From: Curvibacter lanceolatus ATCC 14669 | GTDB taxonomy: Bacteria > Pseudomonadota > Gammaproteobacteria > Burkholderiales > Burkholderiaceae_C | DNA length: 64,000 bases | Reading direction: 5' to 3' | Assembly (NCBI RefSeq): GCF_000381265.1 | Contig: NZ_KB906258.1 | Location: 1-64,000, forward strand | In this document: in pieces, positions 52,502 through 60,853 of the stretch | Position numbering within the stretch: position 1 is the first letter of the stretch | Layout: the number at the start of each line of letters is the position of its first letter | Position numbers and translations under genes: made by a program | Notes under the pieces: generated by a model | Database searches by the model: none | Seen by the model: only the letters and a program-made list of their open reading frames with translations | Told to the model about the DNA's origin: nothing

Positions 52502-52519
52502 GTGACGAGAATATGACAA
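52502..52519 (-). promoter_or_regulatory. Pho-box-like site upstream of the DUF47-pit operon
   Basis: On the minus strand TTGTCATATTCTCGTCAC has two GTCA units 11 bases apart, 13 of 18 matches to the PhoB consensus, in the direction of transcription and 35-52 bases before the ATG. Confidence 0.45.
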
Positions 52520-52588
52520 AGCCTCTGATTCTAACCGGCCGGCCTGGATGGGCGGCAGCTGAACCCGGAACCCCCTCAGGCTGACAGC

Positions 52589-52963
52589 TCAGGCGCCGCG
52601 GAAGATGAAGTACACCGCCCCCACCATGCACAGGCCCGCCCAGAGGTAATCAAGCTTGAGCGGCTGCTGCATGTAAAGCACCGAAAACGGCACAAACACC
52701 GTCAAGGTGATCACTTCCTGCATGATCTTGAGTTGCCCCACATTGAGCTGGGTGTAACCGATGCGGTTGGCCGGCACCTGCAGCAGGTACTCGAACAGCG
52801 CGATGCCCCAGCTGATGAAGGCGGCGGTGTACCAGGGCGTCTGCGCCAGGCTCTTGAGGTGCCCGTACCAGGCAAAGGTCATGAACAGGTTGGACAGAAC
52901 CAGCAGGGCCGCGGCCTGCAGCGGCACCGGGAAGGATTGGAAAAAGGTCAGCATGGGCGCCAT
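52589..52963 (-). CDS. DMT-type small membrane protein (DUF486 family)
   Basis: A 124-residue protein with four hydrophobic helices: LQAAALLVLSNLFMTFAWYGHLKSL, WYTAAFISWGIALFEYLLQVPANRIGY, LKIMQEVITLTVFVPFSVLYM and LDYLWAGLCMVGAVYFIFRGA. It matches the small DMT-related DUF486 family whose function is not known. The start is 52963 or 52954 (both ATG). No operon partner; the DUF47 unit lies downstream on the same strand. Confidence 0.85.
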   Translation of the reverse strand: MAPMLTFFQSFPVPLQAAALLVLSNLFMTFAWYGHLKSLAQTPWYTAAFISWGIALFEYLLQVPANRIGYTQLNVGQLKIMQEVITLTVFVPFSVLYMQQPLKLDYLWAGLCMVGAVYFIFRGA

Positions 52964-53056
52964 TATCCGCAGGCACGCCACTGACGCCCCCACCCAAACC
53001 GCATGCCCACTAACGCGCCAGGCACTTCCGGGCAGACCCCCAAAGCGCCGGCCCCA

Positions 53057-53085
53057 TGAAAAAAGCCGGGTCGAAACCCGGCTTT
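53057..53085 (-). terminator. Intrinsic terminator of the liv operon
   Basis: On the minus strand, AAAGCCGGG and CCCGGCTTT enclose a short loop and run into TTTTTT. It lies about 46 bases after the livF stop. Confidence 0.85.
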
Positions 53086-53130
53086 GGCAGTCGCAGCGCG
53101 CCGTCGGCAGGCAGCGCTAGGAGCTGTGGC

Positions 53131-53850
<720 letters not shown>

Positions 53851-53867
53851 GGGTTTGTCTTTCTCAC

Positions 53868-54638
53868 TCAATGGCCACCGGCGCCGAGGTAAGCCTCGAT
53901 CACCTTTTCGTTCTTCTGCACGTCGGCGGGCAGGCCTTCGGCAATCTGCTTGCCGTAGTCCAGCACCGTGACGCGGTCGCACAGGCCCATGACCAGCTTC
54001 ACGTCGTGTTCGATCAGCAAAATGGTGCGGTTGTCGCGGCGGATCTGGTCGATCAGCTCGCGCAATTGCACCTTCTCGGTGGCGTTCATGCCGGCGGCCG
54101 GCTCGTCCAGCGCAATCAGCTGCGGGTCGGTGGCCAGGGCGCGGGCGATCTCCAGGCGGCGTTGGTCGCCGTAGGACAGCGTGCGCGCCTTGAAGTCGGC
54201 GTACTTGCCGATGCCCACGTAATCGAGCAGCTCCTGAGCGCGCTTGGCAATCGCGGCCTCTTCGGCCTTGAAGCCCGAAGTGCGGAAGATCGCCCCCAAC
54301 AGGCCCGAGCCCGTGCGGATGTGGCGACCCACCATCACGTTCTCGAGCGCGGTCATTTCAGCGAACAAGCGGATGTTCTGGAAGGTGCGGGCAATGCCTG
54401 CCTTGGCCACTTCGTGCACGGCCGTCGGCTGGTAGGGCTTGCCGGCCAGCTCGAAGTTGCCGGTGTCGGGCGTGTACAGCCCGGTGATGACGTTGAAAAA
54501 CGTGGTCTTGCCGGCGCCGTTGGGGCCGATCAGGCCATAGACCTGGCCACGTTCGATGGTGATGCCCACATCGCTCAGGGCCTGAAGGCCGCCGAAGCGT
54601 TTGGAAATGCCGGACACCTTGAGTACGGTTTCTGCCAT
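53868..54638 (-). CDS. livG: Branched-chain amino acid ABC transporter ATP-binding protein LivG
   Basis: A 256-residue ABC ATPase: Walker A GPNGAGKTTFFNVITG (38-53), the LivG-typical GIARTFQNIRLFAEMTALENVMVGRH, signature LSYGDQRRLEIARALATDP, Walker B LIALDEPAAGMNATE. It forms a heterodimer with LivF on the membrane parts LivH and LivM. Good spacing (12 bases) to livM upstream. Confidence 0.93.
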   Translation of the reverse strand: MAETVLKVSGISKRFGGLQALSDVGITIERGQVYGLIGPNGAGKTTFFNVITGLYTPDTGNFELAGKPYQPTAVHEVAKAGIARTFQNIRLFAEMTALENVMVGRHIRTGSGLLGAIFRTSGFKAEEAAIAKRAQELLDYVGIGKYADFKARTLSYGDQRRLEIARALATDPQLIALDEPAAGMNATEKVQLRELIDQIRRDNRTILLIEHDVKLVMGLCDRVTVLDYGKQIAEGLPADVQKNEKVIEAYLGAGGH

Positions 54639-54650
54639 GGGTGTCTCTCC

Positions 54651-55733
54651 TTAACGAACTTGCTGCAGCGACTTGCCGTGTTCGGGCGCGGGCCACAGGC
54701 CACGCGGACGCAACAGCATCACGATGATCATGGCCAGCGCAATCAGCAGCTGGCGCAGGATGGCCGAGTCCAGACGGCCGTCGGTCATGGACTGCAGGGG
54801 GCCGGCCACATAGCGCAGCACCTCGGGCAGAGCCGACAGCAGCACGGCACCCAGGATCACGCCAGGGATGTGGCCAATGCCACCCAGCACCACCATGGCA
54901 ACGATCATCACCGACTCCATCAGGCTGAAGGACTCGGGCGACACAAAGCCCTGGAAGGCGCCGAACATGGCACCGGCCACGCCGCCGAAGCTGGCGCCCA
55001 TGCCGAAAGCCAGCAGCTTCATGTTGCGGGTGTTGATGCCCATGGCCTTGGCGGCGATCTCGTCTTCACGGATGGCCATCCAGGCACGACCGATGCGTGA
55101 GTCCTGCAGGCGGTAGCAGATGATCACGGTGAAAATCACCAGCACCAGGAACAGGTAGTAGTACAGCGTGACCGAGTTGATGTCGTAATCGCCGATGGAC
55201 AGGCGCTTGGCCAGGTCCAGACCGAAGAAGCTGATCGAGTCGATCTGCCCCAGGCCCTTGGGGCCGTTGGTGATGTTGATCGGGTGGTCCAGGTTGTTCA
55301 TGAAGATCCGCACGATCTCACCGAAACCCAGGGTCACGATCGCCAGGTAGTCGCCACGCAGTTTCAGCGTCGGGGCCCCCAGCAAGGCGCCAAAGAAGGC
55401 CGCCAGCACGGCACCCAGCGGGATGATGACCCACCACGGCGTGTGCAAGCCGCCCGGGAACATCGAGGCGATCCAGGCAAAGTTGTCGGTCAGCTGGGGC
55501 GAAGCCAGCAGGCCGAACATGTAGGCGCCCACGGCATAGAAAGCCACGTAGCCCAGGTCCAGCAGGCCGGCGTAGCCAACCACGATGTTCAGGCCCAGGG
55601 CCAGCATCACGTACAGCAGGGCCAGGTCGGCGATGCGCACCCAGGCGTTGCCGAAGAACTGCAGCACCAACGGCAGCAGCAGCAGGGCCGCGCCAGCGGC
55701 CACGTACTTGAGGGTCTTGTTGTCTTGGTTCAT
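54651..55733 (-). CDS. livM: Branched-chain amino acid ABC transporter permease LivM
   Basis: A 360-residue permease with about ten helices: LLYVMLALGLNIVVGYAGLLDLGYVAFYAVGAYM, TLKLRGDYLAIVTLGFGEIVRI and the EAA-like loop SRIGRAWMAIREDEIAAKAMGINTRNMKLLAFGMGASFGG. It pairs with LivH. It follows livH after 14 bases. Confidence 0.93.
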   Translation of the reverse strand: MNQDNKTLKYVAAGAALLLLPLVLQFFGNAWVRIADLALLYVMLALGLNIVVGYAGLLDLGYVAFYAVGAYMFGLLASPQLTDNFAWIASMFPGGLHTPWWVIIPLGAVLAAFFGALLGAPTLKLRGDYLAIVTLGFGEIVRIFMNNLDHPINITNGPKGLGQIDSISFFGLDLAKRLSIGDYDINSVTLYYYLFLVLVIFTVIICYRLQDSRIGRAWMAIREDEIAAKAMGINTRNMKLLAFGMGASFGGVAGAMFGAFQGFVSPESFSLMESVMIVAMVVLGGIGHIPGVILGAVLLSALPEVLRYVAGPLQSMTDGRLDSAILRQLLIALAMIIVMLLRPRGLWPAPEHGKSLQQVR

Positions 55734-55747
55734 GTTGATTCCCCCGA

Positions 55748-56677
55748 TCAGGCGCGGTCGGCCACACGTTCACCCAGCAAGCCGGAAGGACGCAGGGTCA
55801 GCACGATGATGAGCACCACGAAGGCGAAGATGTCGGTGTAGTTGCTGCCCAGCAGGCCCCCGGTGAGGGCGCCGATGTAGCCCGAGCCGATCGACTCGAT
55901 CAGACCCAGCAGGATGGCACCCACCACGGCGCCGGCCAGGTTGCCGATGCCGCCAAACACCGCAGCGGTGAAGGCCTTGAGGCCGGGCAGGAAGCCCATG
56001 GTGTGCTGCACGGTGCCGTAGTTGGCGGCATACATCACGCCGGCAATGGCAGCCAGCACGGCGCCGATGATGAAGGTGGCCGAGATGACCATGTCGGGCT
56101 TCACGCCCATCAGGGCGGCCACGCGGGGGTTCTCAGCCGTGGCACGCATGGCACGGCCCAGCTTGGTGTAGTTGACCAGCCACATCAGCACGGCCAGCGA
56201 AACGGCCGTCACACCCAGGATCAGGATCTGGGTGGGCGTGATCACCGCGCCACCCACTTCGATCGGTGCCGAGGGCAGCAGCGAGGGATAGGGTTTGTAG
56301 TTGGGCTTCCAGATGATCATGGCCAGCGTCTGCAGCAGGATCGACATGCCGATGGCCGTGATCAGCGGAGCCAGCTTGGGGCTGTTGCGCAGCGGCCGGT
56401 AAGCCACTTTTTCGATCACGAAGTTCAGCGTTGCCGAGACCACGCAGGCGATGATCACCGCGATCAGCAGGATCAGCCAGCCGGGCGCTGAAGGCATTGC
56501 GTCCTTCATGAACCCGATGATGGTCCAACTGGTGAGTGCCCCGACCATCAGCACCTCGCCGTGGGCGAAGTTGATCAGGTTGATGATGCCGTACACCATG
56601 GTGTAGCCCAGGGCTACCAAGGCATACATGCTGCCGAGTACCAGACCGTTGATGATCTGCTGCAGCAATATTTCCAT
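55748..56677 (-). CDS. livH: Branched-chain amino acid ABC transporter permease LivH
   Basis: A 309-residue permease with about eight helices: LLQQIINGLVLGSMYALVALGYTMVYGIINLINFAHGEVLMVGA at the start and GRAMRATAENPRVAALMGVKPDMVISATFIIGAVLAAIAGVMY as the cytoplasmic coupling loop region. The start at 56677 has GGAG eight bases upstream (acggagaaacttt). First gene of livHMGF. No periplasmic binding protein gene (livJ/livK type) is next to it; it would be elsewhere. An intrinsic-terminator-like hairpin stands upstream. Confidence 0.92.
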   Translation of the reverse strand: MEILLQQIINGLVLGSMYALVALGYTMVYGIINLINFAHGEVLMVGALTSWTIIGFMKDAMPSAPGWLILLIAVIIACVVSATLNFVIEKVAYRPLRNSPKLAPLITAIGMSILLQTLAMIIWKPNYKPYPSLLPSAPIEVGGAVITPTQILILGVTAVSLAVLMWLVNYTKLGRAMRATAENPRVAALMGVKPDMVISATFIIGAVLAAIAGVMYAANYGTVQHTMGFLPGLKAFTAAVFGGIGNLAGAVVGAILLGLIESIGSGYIGALTGGLLGSNYTDIFAFVVLIIVLTLRPSGLLGERVADRA

Positions 56678-57176
56678 AAAGTTTCTCCGTTGAGTCAGAT
56701 GCCCTGCCGATCCCCGGGCGGATCGCCGGGGCACAACAAAGCCGTCTTCCACCTAGCAAAAAACCCGCCAGATAAATCGGATGCGGGTTGGTGGCCGGGA
56801 TTGTAGCCAACGGTACAGAATGAAAAAGTTATTGACTGACCGGGGTTTACCCGTGTTTTGACCTGCATCAGCAGGCCTATTTGGGCATCATAAAAACTGA
56901 TGAAAACCGCGGTTCATTCACGTGACTGCTGACAGGCTGGCACTCATAAACGGCAGACCGCGCCATCCGCGACCCCACCCATCGTGGCGCAAGATGGCTT
57001 GCCGTCATAAATCACCGCTACAAGTTCAATAGCAATGAGGTGTTGGCGCGCTCAAAAATCAGCGCAAGGAAGGCCGAAGCCCATTTCAAACACGAACGCA
57101 CCAGAGGAGTGCATTCGTGACCGGAAATGCTCATCGCCAGACCGGCAAAGCTCAGAAATTCGGGATGAAAAAAAAC
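56678..57176. other. Intergenic region between livH and rarA
   Basis: About 500 bases. It holds the -10-like TACAAT (56800-56805, minus strand), the terminator-like hairpin (56757-56790) and a GC-rich palindrome (ccccgg-N8-ccgggg, 56712-56731) within the livH leader. From 56810 to 57176 the DNA is AT-richer; I see no gene or known RNA there. Confidence 0.45.
56757..56790 (-). terminator. Terminator-like hairpin ahead of livH
   Basis: On the minus strand AACCCGC (56783-56789) and GCGGGTT (56762-56768) enclose 14 bases and are followed by TTTTTTGC. It either ends rarA-side transcription or attenuates the liv operon; a TACAAT hexamer lies just upstream (56800-56805). Confidence 0.65.
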
Positions 57177-58481
57177 TCAGGTGCGACGTGCGGCATCGTC
57201 CAGGGCACGCAAATGGGCCAGTTTCTCGCCGATCTTGAGCTCCAGCCCACGCGGCACGGGCTGGTACCAACCCGGTTCCTCCATGCCGTCAGGCAGGTAG
57301 GTTTCACCCGCCGCGTAGGCATTGGGCTCGTCATGGGCATACCGGTACTCGTGCCCGTAGCCCAATTCCTTCATGAGCTTGGTGGGCGCATTGCGAAGAT
57401 GCACCGGAACCTCACGGCTCTTGTCCTGCTTCACAAAGGCCTTGGCCTGGTTGTAGGCCTTGTAGCCCGCGTTGCTCTTGGCAGCCACCGCCAGGTAGAT
57501 GACCGCCTGGCCCAGGGCCAGTTCGCCTTCCGGACTGCCCAGCCGTTCATAGGTCAGGGCCGCATCGTTGGCAATCTGCATGGCCCTGGGGTCGGCCAAG
57601 CCAATGTCTTCCCAAGCCATGCGGACAATGCGCCGCGCCAGATACCGGGCATCCGCCCCGCCGTCCAGCATGCGGGTCAGCCAGTAAAGGGCGGCATCCG
57701 GGTGGGAGCCCCTCACCGACTTGTGCAGGGCTGAAATCTGGTCGTAGAAGTTGTCGCCGCCCTTGTCAAAGCGACGGCTGTTCAAGGTCAGGGCGTTCTG
57801 CAGGAAATCGGCGGTGATCGTGGTCAGGCCAGACGCTTTGGCGGCGGTGCTGGTCTGCTCCAGCAGGTTCAAGAACCGTCTCGCGTCGCCGTCCGCATAG
57901 CCAATGATCGTGTCCGTCGCCAGGTCGTCGAAGACCAGGTGGCCCAGCGCGAGTTCTTGGGCACGTGCCAGCAACAGCTTCAGTTCGTCATCGGTCAGCG
58001 ACTTGAGAACATAGACCTGTGCCCGCGACAACAGCGCCGAGTTCACTTCAAAGGAAGGGTTCTCCGTGGTGGCACCGATGAAGGTGACCAGACCGCTTTC
58101 CGCATAGGGCAGAAGTGCGTCTTGCTGCGACTTGTTGAATCGGTGGATTTCGTCCACGAACAGAATCGTGTGCTTGCCCAGCGACAGGTTCTGCTGGGCC
58201 TGCTCCATGGCAGCCCGGATGTCTTTGACCCCCGAGAACACCGCAGACAGGGCAATGAACTCACACTTGAAGGCGGAGGCCGTGAGGCGTGCCAGGGTCG
58301 TTTTGCCGACGCCGGGCGGCCCCCAGAAGATCATGGAATGAGGCTTGCCCGACTGGAAAGCCAGCCGCAGAGGCTTGCCCTCGCCCAGCAAATGCGACTG
58401 TCCGACCACCTCGTCCAAGGTCTTGGGGCGAAGTGCTTCGGCCAGCGGTGCCGAAGGCTCCTGCTCGAACAGATCAGCCAT
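57177..58481 (-). CDS. rarA: Replication-associated recombination protein A (RarA/MgsA)
   Basis: A 434-residue AAA+ ATPase acting at stalled forks. LAEALRPKTLDEVVGQSHLLG is the N-terminal family motif; Walker A is WGPPGVGKTTLARL (53-66), Walker B VDEIHRFNKSQQDALLP (Asp110), sensor I IGATTENPSFEVN. The C-terminal tetramerisation region has SALHKSVRGSHPDAALYWLTRMLDGGADARYLARR. It lies on the ftsK-lolA side of the genome order typical of Burkholderiales, but separated from lolA by four genes. Good site GGGGGTGAAGC. Confidence 0.95.
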   Translation of the reverse strand: MADLFEQEPSAPLAEALRPKTLDEVVGQSHLLGEGKPLRLAFQSGKPHSMIFWGPPGVGKTTLARLTASAFKCEFIALSAVFSGVKDIRAAMEQAQQNLSLGKHTILFVDEIHRFNKSQQDALLPYAESGLVTFIGATTENPSFEVNSALLSRAQVYVLKSLTDDELKLLLARAQELALGHLVFDDLATDTIIGYADGDARRFLNLLEQTSTAAKASGLTTITADFLQNALTLNSRRFDKGGDNFYDQISALHKSVRGSHPDAALYWLTRMLDGGADARYLARRIVRMAWEDIGLADPRAMQIANDAALTYERLGSPEGELALGQAVIYLAVAAKSNAGYKAYNQAKAFVKQDKSREVPVHLRNAPTKLMKELGYGHEYRYAHDEPNAYAAGETYLPDGMEEPGWYQPVPRGLELKIGEKLAHLRALDDAARRT

Positions 58482-58644
58482 GCTTCACCCCCGTTGAGCC
58501 CAGCAAAAGCCCAGGGAACTGCACCAGGGCCATTGCGAGATGTTCATGCAAGGATGAGCGGACCGGCGGGTGCGGACGCAGCCGCTCGGCCAGGGGGACA
58601 GACAAGGCCGTGTCAGGCTTGGAGGCTGGGCGAGGCGTGTTCAT
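58474..58644 (-). CDS. Doubtful small ORF overlapping the rarA start
   Basis: A 56-codon ORF (MNTPRPASKPDTALSVPLAERLRPH) whose stop overlaps the rarA start by eight bases. PLAERLRP resembles the N-terminal motif of RarA itself (PLAEALRP), so it could be a remnant of a duplicated rarA start or a small coupled peptide. No ribosome-binding site is clear. Its reality is uncertain. Confidence 0.25.
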   Translation of the reverse strand: MNTPRPASKPDTALSVPLAERLRPHPPVRSSLHEHLAMALVQFPGLLLGSTGVKHG

Positions 58645-58740
58645 GCCTCGATTGTCCATGCACCTGGGCACGGTTTTCACGGATGGCAACGACCGCTCCG
58701 GCACGCGACACTGGGCCCACCGAACAAAGAGGCGCAACCC

Positions 58741-59613
58741 ATGTCCCCAGCTCGCATCTCCGTGCTTCCCATGCGCTGCATCGCCCTGCTGGGGCTGAGC
58801 CTGCTCATGAGCGCCCACACCCTGGCGCAGACCACGCCGACTGGCCGCATCGAGGGCACGGCCTGGCAGCACACCCCGGCCTCGCTGGCCGCCAGCGTGG
58901 CGCGGGCGGCACTGGTGCTGCCCGAGCGCGCCACCGGCGGCGCCCGGTACACCGGGGCCTTCAGTGCACGGCCTGCGACACAGGGTCAGGCCGTGCCGGT
59001 GGTGCTGTTTCTGCATGGATCGTCCGGCCTGGGCCTGAGCGCCATCGCCACCTGGCAACAGTGGCTGGCCGACCAGGGCATTGCCAGCCTGGCCCCGGAC
59101 TCGTTTGCCCTGCCCGAGCGGGTGACCTACCAGTCGCCGATCTCAGCCCAGGACTATGAGCGCATCCATGCGCTGCGCGGCTCGGAAATCGCGCCGGCGC
59201 TGGCGGCCCTGCAGGCCCAAACCTGGGCCGATGCCCGGCGCATCGTGCTGGCGGGCACCAGCGAAGGCGCGGTGGCGGTGGCCCGTTATGCTGGCGATGG
59301 CGTCGCAGCACGCATGGTGTTCTCGTGGAGCTGCGAGGCCAACTACTTTGTGCAGGCCCCGCGCAACGCCTTTGCGCCGGGACAGCCCGTGCTCAACCTG
59401 ATCAGCAGCACCGACCCGTATTTCTCGCGCAGCAACCCCTGGCTGGGTGCAGCCGAAGCCCAAGGGCATTGCGCCACGGCCCTGAAGGACAACCCCCGGG
59501 CCAGCGTGCTGCTGATCCCCAACGCCCCGCACACCTTGCTGAACTGGCCGGCCGCACAGGACGCCGTGGCCGGCTTTCTGAGGCGTGCCCTGGCTGAGCG
59601 GCCAGCGCCCTGA
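58741..59613 (+). CDS. Exported alpha/beta hydrolase (dienelactone-hydrolase-like)
   Basis: A 290-residue protein with a signal peptide (CIALLGLSLLMSAHTLAQ). The hydrolase fold shows VPVVLFLHGSSGLG (oxyanion region), the nucleophile motif VLAGTSEGAVAVARYAG with Ser in GTSEG, and a C-terminal His in NAPHTLLNW. It should be a periplasmic esterase-like enzyme. Start at 58741 is preferred over upstream in-frame options, since it gives the signal sequence. Convergent with the DUF1501 gene. Confidence 0.8.
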   Translation: MSPARISVLPMRCIALLGLSLLMSAHTLAQTTPTGRIEGTAWQHTPASLAASVARAALVLPERATGGARYTGAFSARPATQGQAVPVVLFLHGSSGLGLSAIATWQQWLADQGIASLAPDSFALPERVTYQSPISAQDYERIHALRGSEIAPALAALQAQTWADARRIVLAGTSEGAVAVARYAGDGVAARMVFSWSCEANYFVQAPRNAFAPGQPVLNLISSTDPYFSRSNPWLGAAEAQGHCATALKDNPRASVLLIPNAPHTLLNWPAAQDAVAGFLRRALAERPAP

Positions 59614-59635
59614 AAACGGCAACGCGCGTCCAGGC

Positions 59636-60835
59636 TCAGACCAAACCGAGATCACGCACGGCCGCGCCCGGAAAGACCCTCTGCAAGGCCTGCGGCCCCA
59701 GGCCATACTGGCGCCCCAGCAGGCCGGCCAGCACGCTGCGGTAGTCGTTGAGCACCGGGAAATCCCGGTTCTGGAACAAGGTGGCCGGGCTGATGGCCAC
59801 CTGCTCGCCCAGCACCCGCCCGCCGCGCAGGCCGCCGCCCAACACCCACAGCACCGAGCCATGGCCGTGGTCGGTGCCCCGGTTGCCGTTTTCGCGGAAG
59901 GTGCGGCCAAACTCGCTGATCACCACCACCGTGGTGCGGCCCCAGGCCTCGCCCATCTCGTCGGCCAGCGCCGCCAGGCCCTGGCCCAGTTCCTCGAAGC
60001 GGCTGGCCAGGGCGCCACTGGCGCCCCCTTGCGCCACATGGGTGTCCCAGCCGCCCACATCGACAAAGCCGATGTCGTGGCCCGACTTGAGCAAAAAGGC
60101 CAGGCGACGCGCCACCTGCTCGAAGCCACGGGAGCTCATGGCACGCCGGTTGGCGCTTTCCATCTCGGCCTGCAGGCTTTGGCGCGCCTCGGCCTGCACC
60201 TGAAAGCCCTCACGCACCGGGGTGGCCAGTGGGCCGCCGCCATACATGGCCTCGATGATGCGGGCCTGGCGCTCATCAACCCCGGCCTTGCCCACCGAGG
60301 ACAGGGCCACGTTGGCCACCGGCACCGGGCCACGCAAGACCAAGGGCAATTGGTCGGTGAAGGCGATGCCCAGGCCCTCGGCCCCGCCCAACTCAGCACA
60401 CAGGCGGTTCAGGAAGCCGGAGCGGAAGTCGCGCCGCTCGCCCACGCCCTGCCCCAGCTCGATGCTGTCCTGGGTCTCGAAATGGCTGCGCGTGAGATCG
60501 TCGGTGCCACAAAAGGGGATGAAGGCCGCCTGCCCGCGCTGGTACAGGGGCAGCACCGTGCTGGCCAGGGCCGGGTGCAGCCCCCACTGGGCGTCCAGCG
60601 GCAAGGCCCCTTGCGGGCGACCGGGGCGGGCGATGGCGATGTTGGGGCGCGACTCCTCGTAAAAGGTGTTGGCCGTGGGCACCAGCAGGTTGGCCGCGTC
60701 ATAGCCGCCGCGCAAAAAAACCAGCAGAAACTTGTTGCGCCCGGCCCCCGGCGCCGCCCAACTGCGGCTACCGTGCAAGGCCAGCGGCGCCAGGCTGGCG
60801 GCGCCCAGGCGCTGAAGAAGGTGTCGGCGTTGCAT
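59636..60835 (-). CDS. DUF1501 protein with Tat signal
   Basis: A 399-residue protein starting MQRRHLLQRLGAASLAPLAL, a twin-arginine signal. DUF1501 hallmarks are KFLLVFLRGGYDAANLLVP, DSIELGQGVGERRDFRSGFLNRL, VDVGGWDTHVAQGG and TTVVVISEFGRTFRENGNRGTDHGHGSVLWVLGG, which look like an alkaline-phosphatase-superfamily metal site (D, H, H). It is 18 bases downstream of the DUF1800 gene; this pair is a recurrent two-gene unit in many bacteria, of unknown function. Periplasmic. Confidence 0.9.
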   Translation of the reverse strand: MQRRHLLQRLGAASLAPLALHGSRSWAAPGAGRNKFLLVFLRGGYDAANLLVPTANTFYEESRPNIAIARPGRPQGALPLDAQWGLHPALASTVLPLYQRGQAAFIPFCGTDDLTRSHFETQDSIELGQGVGERRDFRSGFLNRLCAELGGAEGLGIAFTDQLPLVLRGPVPVANVALSSVGKAGVDERQARIIEAMYGGGPLATPVREGFQVQAEARQSLQAEMESANRRAMSSRGFEQVARRLAFLLKSGHDIGFVDVGGWDTHVAQGGASGALASRFEELGQGLAALADEMGEAWGRTTVVVISEFGRTFRENGNRGTDHGHGSVLWVLGGGLRGGRVLGEQVAISPATLFQNRDFPVLNDYRSVLAGLLGRQYGLGPQALQRVFPGAAVRDLGLV

Positions 60836-60853
60836 GTTGGCCTCGCTTTTGAG

